Assembly: GCA_024509875.1 (NCBI GenBank)
Contig: JAMPIV010000582.1
Coordinates: forward strand, 62,001-126,000
Source: Oreohelix idahoensis
Taxonomy: Eukaryota > Mollusca > Gastropoda > Stylommatophora > Oreohelicidae
Direction of reading: 5' to 3'
Length of the DNA: 64,000 nt
How positions within the stretch are numbered: the stretch's first letter is position 1; each line of letters opens with the position of its first letter. Position numbers and translations under genes: made by a program. Shown here in pieces: positions 57,941 through 64,000 of the stretch. The notes below the pieces were generated by a model. The model had not been told where the DNA came from, made no database searches, and saw nothing but the letters and a program-made list of their open reading frames with translations.

Positions 57941-59865
57941 AGCCTCCCCTGCTTTGCAGTAGTGGTTCAACAGTGGCCAAAACTCAAGCGTATCTAACAT
58001 GAGCTTCAAAGGTGTCTACCTTTACACAAGATTACTCTTGGCAGATTTGTAAACAGAAGGGTAATGAAGCTCCTATCTCAATGGAATGTCCACGAGATAT
58101 TCAGATAAGCGAAAACAATGCTGCATTGGCTGAGCATGTTAATTCTACAATCTGCCGACAACTTTTGTGAACAATTAAGCAATGTTAATCTTAGCTCGTT
58201 CAAGCCCCCACCTCCACTTTACTCAGTGGAATTCTTATTATTCTGATATAGCTCTGTTTAGGGTGTGCGTAGTAAATTGACTGAGACAAACATGCAGTAC
58301 ATTAAAAATGATTAAATCGAAGTTAAATTTGTATAATTACAAATAACAAAATTTAATAATATCTTCAGTTTTAACAGTTTAAAAAATTGAATAGTTTAAA
58401 AGAAAAGGTTCACCATTGATGGATAGTAGGTTCTACGGAAAAAAATTCACTATGGCAGCTGATGTATTGCACTTAGCTGTCAGTGGTTGTTTCATCTTCC
58501 GCTGGGTTGGTTCCTGATGGACTGATCACTGACAACGCACGTAACTGGTCAAGGATGAAGGGTGCAGCTCGTTCCCAGTAGTGTCAGAGAAAGTCTACAA
58601 AATTGGTCCCTCGTCTTAAAGCTCAGGCCACTGTTCCTTTCTTGTTCCAGAGATAGTACCCTTCAACTGATACCCCCACCAACTATGGTAAAAGAACAGA
58701 AACGAAAACGCTCTCCTGAGTATTGCGTTTCCCGACATATGATGATGTATCCCCTATTCCTATTCCACCATTCCTCTACTCAGAATTTACCCTCGATGAG
58801 AATTAACTTAAATCCCTCGAGAGAACACTTCTTTTACATTTAAATTGAATAGCTTATTCAAACATTTAAAAACTTTACAAACTTTACATTTAAATGAAAA
58901 GGTTAATAGTACAGATATAATATGTTTACATTTACATTTCCACTGATTGAAAATTGTTCACAATATAAATTAAATACGTTTGAAAAGTTTGAAACTTCTA
59001 TTAATTTTGAAGGGAATATGTTAACATCGACATTTACACTAGTTTGAAACTGTAAGTATTATAATTAAAATGTATATCATTTCTTTCATCTTTCCCTCCC
59101 TGCTCCATATGGAACTTGGGACTACTGATGCGTTTAGTTCTACTCAAGAAACTAGTAACCAAGCAGTCGCCAGCCCGTTCAGTGGTGGTTCATGAAATCA
59201 CCATTCTATGCGCTGAGGTTACCAGCCTCAAATGACTTGGACATCCACTAGCGATTTTCACATATTAATATTCACATGGTAATATATACATATTAGTTCA
59301 CATGCTAGTAATGAAAATATAGAATGTAAAATTAAAATGACAACGAACGCCAATCCTGGCTCACATACTTTTTGCTCGTATGAATGAAGTTAAGGCATTA
59401 GTCGGTGCATTTTTACACGTGTACTTGGGGTCGTTAACTTTAACTTTAATTCTTTCTCTGACTCCGTGTGTTCAGTTTCCTCTGAAATTCCGGTTTTCCT
59501 TATTTAAAACGATATATATTTCCTGGCTGTTTTGTGTCCTGATAAAAACTTCAATAAAAGGTGTCCGGTTTGATATGATGGAATTCAGAATTCTATGCTT
59601 CTCTCTGGCAAGGTCTGGTTCTGACGTCTTGGCAAGCGATCTTCACAGTGTCTTAACACTGACACGTGTCAGGTTATATTCACTGTCCTACCCACGTATC
59701 TGTTTGTTATGGAGCTAATTAAAAGCTCCAATCATTTCAAATATGCTGGTTGGGGAAAGGAAGGGGGGGGGGATATTTCAAAATATTCCTGACATAGAAA
59801 AATTGTGAACGTTATGTAGGGGTCAAGTCTTCTGTATATGGCATGAAAATATCCGATCCCTGACA
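57940..59865 (+). repeat. Unrecognised ~1.9-kb repeat G, copy B
   Basis: Inverted relative to 31570-33425. A repeat E segment lies within it (59098-59260). A 112-codon frame (59380-59718) partly aligns in the same orientation with the frame in copy A (LASD-x4-L shared), but both are too diverged to call a gene. Confidence 0.75.
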
Positions 59866-59869
59866 GGCG

Positions 59870-61220
59870 AACTCACCAACACATGTGTAAACGCATACGA
59901 CAATGTGTTTCAGATGTAACAAATTATTTTCAAAATTACTGAGATGTTCATTTATGACAAGGATCACAGTTTGCCAATAACTTTAATAATCCAAAGAAAT
60001 TTTCAGTATTGCTTTCCTCTTCCTGTCTAAGAGATTCCTTATGACCACGTAATGCAAGATTCTGAAATGCCAAAAGCTTTATGTAACTGAGAACTATGTG
60101 GATGTAACGACTGTTGTTTGTTTATGTTTGTAGTGGTAGGGGGTCTATTAATTGGAGTACATCGTCCTGATAACAAGAATGCATAACGGCTTGTCATCAC
60201 AGGACATGACAACTGGCAGAAGAACATAAGTCGCCTGGTAATGGGTCCACGATACACGTAGTACAATATTTATTTAGTTCCTTCACAATACAATGGCAGA
60301 CATTTGAGAAATTGTTTACATTTGTCTCCTCAAATAAATGCATGGTCATTCCATAAGTATATAAGCATGCATGTTGTTATATCATATATATATATATATA
60401 TTCGTCGCATCTATTCAGTTCTGGCCATTGTATTAGGAGGTGCGTGTCAACCACGGGCACCCAAGTAATGCGGACACGAAACGTGAATTTATATTTCTTG
60501 AATAATATAATTCTCTACAAGGTGCGGAACTTCTTCATAAGCTCGGGACCCTCTTAACGATCGTTGAAAACAAGTGGCGGCCTTCGAAAACATAATAACG
60601 CCACATAAAGGTACTAAGTTTCCTCCACAACTCCGGGAGCTAAAAAAATACGTCTTGCTCGGACGAATGAAGTATACGAAAGGCCCAGAATATTAGCCGT
60701 TAGAATAGATTAGCGCCACCGTGTTACGTCACTGACAACCGGTGACGCATCAAAGTATACGGCGTTCAATATAAGTTAAAGATCGTGCAAAACATGCATT
60801 ACCACACATATTAACTTTATTCCTTAACAGTGGAGACCATCTGTTCATTTATGTTTCTGTTATTATTTGAGCTTCAAGCTTTACGTCAATGATTCCTCTG
60901 TTCTGTGATGGACGAACTCAGCTGACCCGGATTGACCCTGAATTTTGTTGAATGAAAGAGTACGACCCTTTGTAACGACCCCTTCGTATAGCATCAGTGG
61001 CACTGAATATTGTTGTAATTCTTGTCATACGGGACTTCTTTACACGTGGATTCATTAGCTATGCAACTGTTCCACACAGAGGGCAAACACGTTTGCTGAT
61101 TGATATGCGGACAGTTTACCCATCGTTCATTCTGGTCATCGCATTGATTTAAGGAGAGATTAAATCACGCCCACTAACATCTCTTGAACAATCATAGGCA
61201 GGTATTTTAACGAACTTGGC
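59870..61220. other. No gene supported
   Basis: AT-rich except around 60400-60780. A TA run lies at 60386-60400. Confidence 0.35.
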
Positions 61221-61224
61221 CAGT

Positions 61225-61505
61225 GGGGGGCGTTGCCAGAATCAAACAGATAATGCGACCACGATCAAAGAGACAGACTGAGGGATTTCAGGGGAGACTA
61301 TCGGCGCTATCAAAGACAGTAGTGGTCCGTGATACGAGACGCAGTTTCTTGCCGCTATTTTCGCGCCTCGGTGTCAACCGCAGAACCGATCGCAGGGAAA
61401 GCGAACGGGGAAAGCCGAAACGGGCAGCAGCGAGCGGAGATACGGAAACCAGGGTGCGGATTCTCTCCTTGATTTGGCGGTCAGATCCCCCAAAGTTCCT
61501 GGGAT
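61225..61505. promoter_or_regulatory. CpG-rich island, possible promoter or first exon
   Basis: About 24 CpG in 275 bases, inside otherwise AT-rich, CpG-poor DNA. Open frames exist on both strands (plus 61223-61507, minus 61288-61536), as expected of GC-rich sequence, and neither is recognised. Confidence 0.35.
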
Positions 61506-61653
61506 GAAAAAGGCTGTCAAGTTTCTCATGTCCCACTCAACTTACATTCCATTTTAGATAAATAGACCATGAAGAATAGACACTTTATCTCTCGCTGGCC
61601 AGACCTTTACAGAAGCACTAGCTTTATTGAAATCTTGTTATAGATTTTCCCCT

Positions 61654-61654
<1 letters not shown>

Positions 61655-61733
<79 letters not shown>
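61655..61733. repeat. TA microsatellite
   Basis: About 40 TA units. Confidence 0.97.
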
Positions 61734-61735
<2 letters not shown>

Positions 61736-61739
61736 CAGT

Positions 61740-64000
61740 GATTTCTATTCTGTGCAAAGCGGTAATATATATTGCGTAAAGTGATCAGTGGTCTAGTTCA
61801 GTCATTCTATTTCAATGGATTTTGTGTTAATTTAAATCTATTAAATTAAACCATCTCAATAGTTCCAGTTGTAAATATAACGATCTATCTATTATATTAT
61901 TTCAAAAGATAATAGATGCTTAAATTAACTTTTAAAGTCGCGAAGGAATTTATAATTAATAAATTCAGTTAAGTCCTAGTTTCATAGATGTGTGTTTTAA
62001 CCACTAGAATTCGCGCAGTGTTTATTAAATACATAATTAAATACTCGAGTGTATTATAGGCTTAACGGGAAATTTATCGCGCTTGATTTTTCGGTATGTT
62101 ACATGTCTTTTTTCTTTCATACAGAGTGATCGTAACCTGCGGTCCCAGCTAAATAAAGAAAGAAATAAAGAAATCATCCTATAAACTTCCAGTCATATTG
62201 AAGAAACATTTCTTTTAAATATAATCTTTGTGGCGGTCCTTTGCGACCTAGCTGTCATAATTAAATGAAATAAAGCCCACCCAAGAACATTTAAAAGAAC
62301 AATCGTCAAATTACCATTACAAATCAGTAAGACAAACTGGAAGGTAATCATCGCCAGTAGCGATAATACATTTACTGTTTACTGTGAGAGAGTACATATT
62401 TTCCTGACTGTGACTGAGCCTAGTTTTTCCTCAATTGGATTTAATAGAATTTTCCGGTCAGTTACTATCATCACGCATTGAAGGAATTTTACCATAGCGG
62501 AAGATTAAAAGAGACCACTTCATTTCCACTCCTGTGCCGAACTGTGTCAGTGCCATCCCATAGACTCATTTTTTTATATAATAATAACACAAGAACTCTT
62601 AGTCTTCAAGTCTTGCGATAAGTGAGAATATTTGTTACCAGCAAAACCTCGCAAACATCTGGGGCGGGACATCGAAGTGCTAGACTGTTTCACATGTCAA
62701 GAGAATACTTGCTGTTGTATATACTTTTTATGGATCGTCTGAGGCTGCATTCGGTAAGTGTGTGAATATATGAGTGTGGATCCTCACGCGTGTGCATGAA
62801 TGACAGGAAATTTAATCTTTTTTTCTCTTGTAACCCTTTTGTTAACTTTCGTGCCTGGTAATATAATTTTTCTGTACTCCCTGCACTGTTCTTTTAAGGG
62901 GGAGGTGATAATTGGTTAACTCTGTTTTAAACCCCCCCCCCCCCCCTCCTTTCCATTTGCTTAGTAAAGGGAAGAACAGCGGGGAAGAACAGGTTTTTTC
63001 TATCACCCATACCTAACTTTGTAACACCTCTATCAGAGCAATTAACTTCACTGTTAGGTTAACGTATCCATGTTCCTGATATTATCTATCTCTGGACTGG
63101 GTTTATCTTGTCTAATAAGCGGGAAGGGCTTAGTCGATACCAATCTTCTTTACCCCTCCCAAACTTGTTATTTGCATTTGTGTACTTATGATAATTTATG
63201 TAATACCTGATATTTGTTAGTGATTAATGTTTAAGGTTAATAAAATCACATAAACTCATTTAGTACTGTGTTGGAGATACCCAAAGCCCAACATTTCCCC
63301 TATTCGTTTAATATAGTTTGTATCTACGTCGTCTGTGTGTTTGAAAACACCAAATCGGTGTGCGCGCAGAGGGGTGTCTGGAAAACTGGCAAATAATTGT
63401 TTGTCCGGGAGAGTGGAAGAGAAGATTGAGAGAAACGATTTATCGTAAATAAGTCTGTCTTTACTCTCCTCCAGCACTCTGTGAAGCAACTATTTAATCT
63501 CTACATTTTCTATCACTGAGCTTTCCATCATCATTTTCCACTCTAAACCGGACCACTATTTCTAAGACTCTTTCTCTCAAAATAAATTTACGACAATATT
63601 TGGGATAATTTTGAGATACATTTGATGCACAAATATTTGTGGGCTGGTCCTGGGATCTTGAGCTACATTTGAGGCAATCGCATAGCCGGGATAAAGATAT
63701 TTTGAGTCTGATTTAGTCTGGGTCTAACTAGGTAGAGTGTGAATGATCTGTCTGTGTGAATTAGGGAAATAAATAAATAATTACACCCCTAGACAAACGT
63801 TCTTTAAGTATTTGGGTTGTCCACACAGCATATTTACAGGTTGTTTTCTCTCCACAGCAGTAGAAAGTACAGATAAACAAAAATATTTGCTATTTTAATT
63901 ATCCTCTGGCGGAGATAATTCAATTTCTTTCTTTATAAGAGTTGCTGGGATTGCGTGATTGTTTTACAGTCACTAAAGGTTTTTGAAGTTAAAAAGAGTT
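61740..64000. other. No gene supported
   Basis: AT-rich. A C-run at 62932-62946. A good acceptor-like site (TTTCTTTCATACAG, ending 62125) leads to a short frame. A 77-codon minus frame (63256-63489) is unrecognised. No repeat identified by eye. Confidence 0.35.

Overview
This 64 kb window looks like repeat-dense, AT-rich, non-coding animal genomic DNA. The repeats (a mariner, Tc1-like and hAT-like DNA elements, several non-LTR families, tRNA-headed SINEs and long microsatellites) suggest an invertebrate, most likely a lophotrochozoan such as a mollusc. That placement is inference; nothing here fixes the species. I see no bacterial gene, operon, CRISPR array, rRNA or free-standing tRNA gene. 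One stretch (5304-5511) resembles a terminal exon of a host gene. A few others are weaker.

The main content is two Ty3/gypsy-type LTR retrotransposons. Element 1 (left edge to about 5.0 kb) has Gag, then the integrase C-terminal GPY module fused upstream of reverse transcriptase and RNase H. That order (IN before RT) is the hallmark of the Gmr1-like clade. Element 2 (39513-48447) is a full insertion with two very long LTRs (about 2.5 kb each) and a perfect 5-bp target duplication (TGTAG). It has Gag, protease and integrase but has lost reverse transcriptase and RNase H. Element 1 conversely lacks protease and the integrase core. Both Gags carry a region resembling the SCAN domain.

Layout: 1-5011 LTR element 1; 5304-5511 exon-like segment; 6171-7453 mariner with one premature stop; 7478-9160 nested SINEs, a LINE tail and minisatellites; 9150-12865 tandem arrays; 13733-14097 hAT-like MITE; 14300-19060 SINEs and LINE remnants; 19225-20745 a 36-bp minisatellite split by a second hAT-like MITE; 21090-24375 LINE remnants and a Tc1-like fragment; 24397-25070 a 24-bp array; 25123-27392 two TIR elements; 31570-33425 and 57940-59865 an inverted pair of an unrecognised ~1.9 kb repeat; 37437-39512 a near-perfect tandem triplication carrying a SINE, ending in an inverted piece; 39513-48447 LTR element 2; 49845-57400 SINE, minisatellites, a purine-rich tract, LINE remnants and TA repeats; 57840-64000 LINE scrap, repeat copy B, a CpG-rich island and AT-rich DNA.

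The genes do not form a pathway. They are generations of mobile elements inserted into one another. Several insertions keep exact target duplications (TGTAG for LTR element 2, ACACAAAC for a MITE, AAGGAAGGTTAAGG for a SINE, TATCTGTTGATA for a LINE tail), so the order of events can be read directly.
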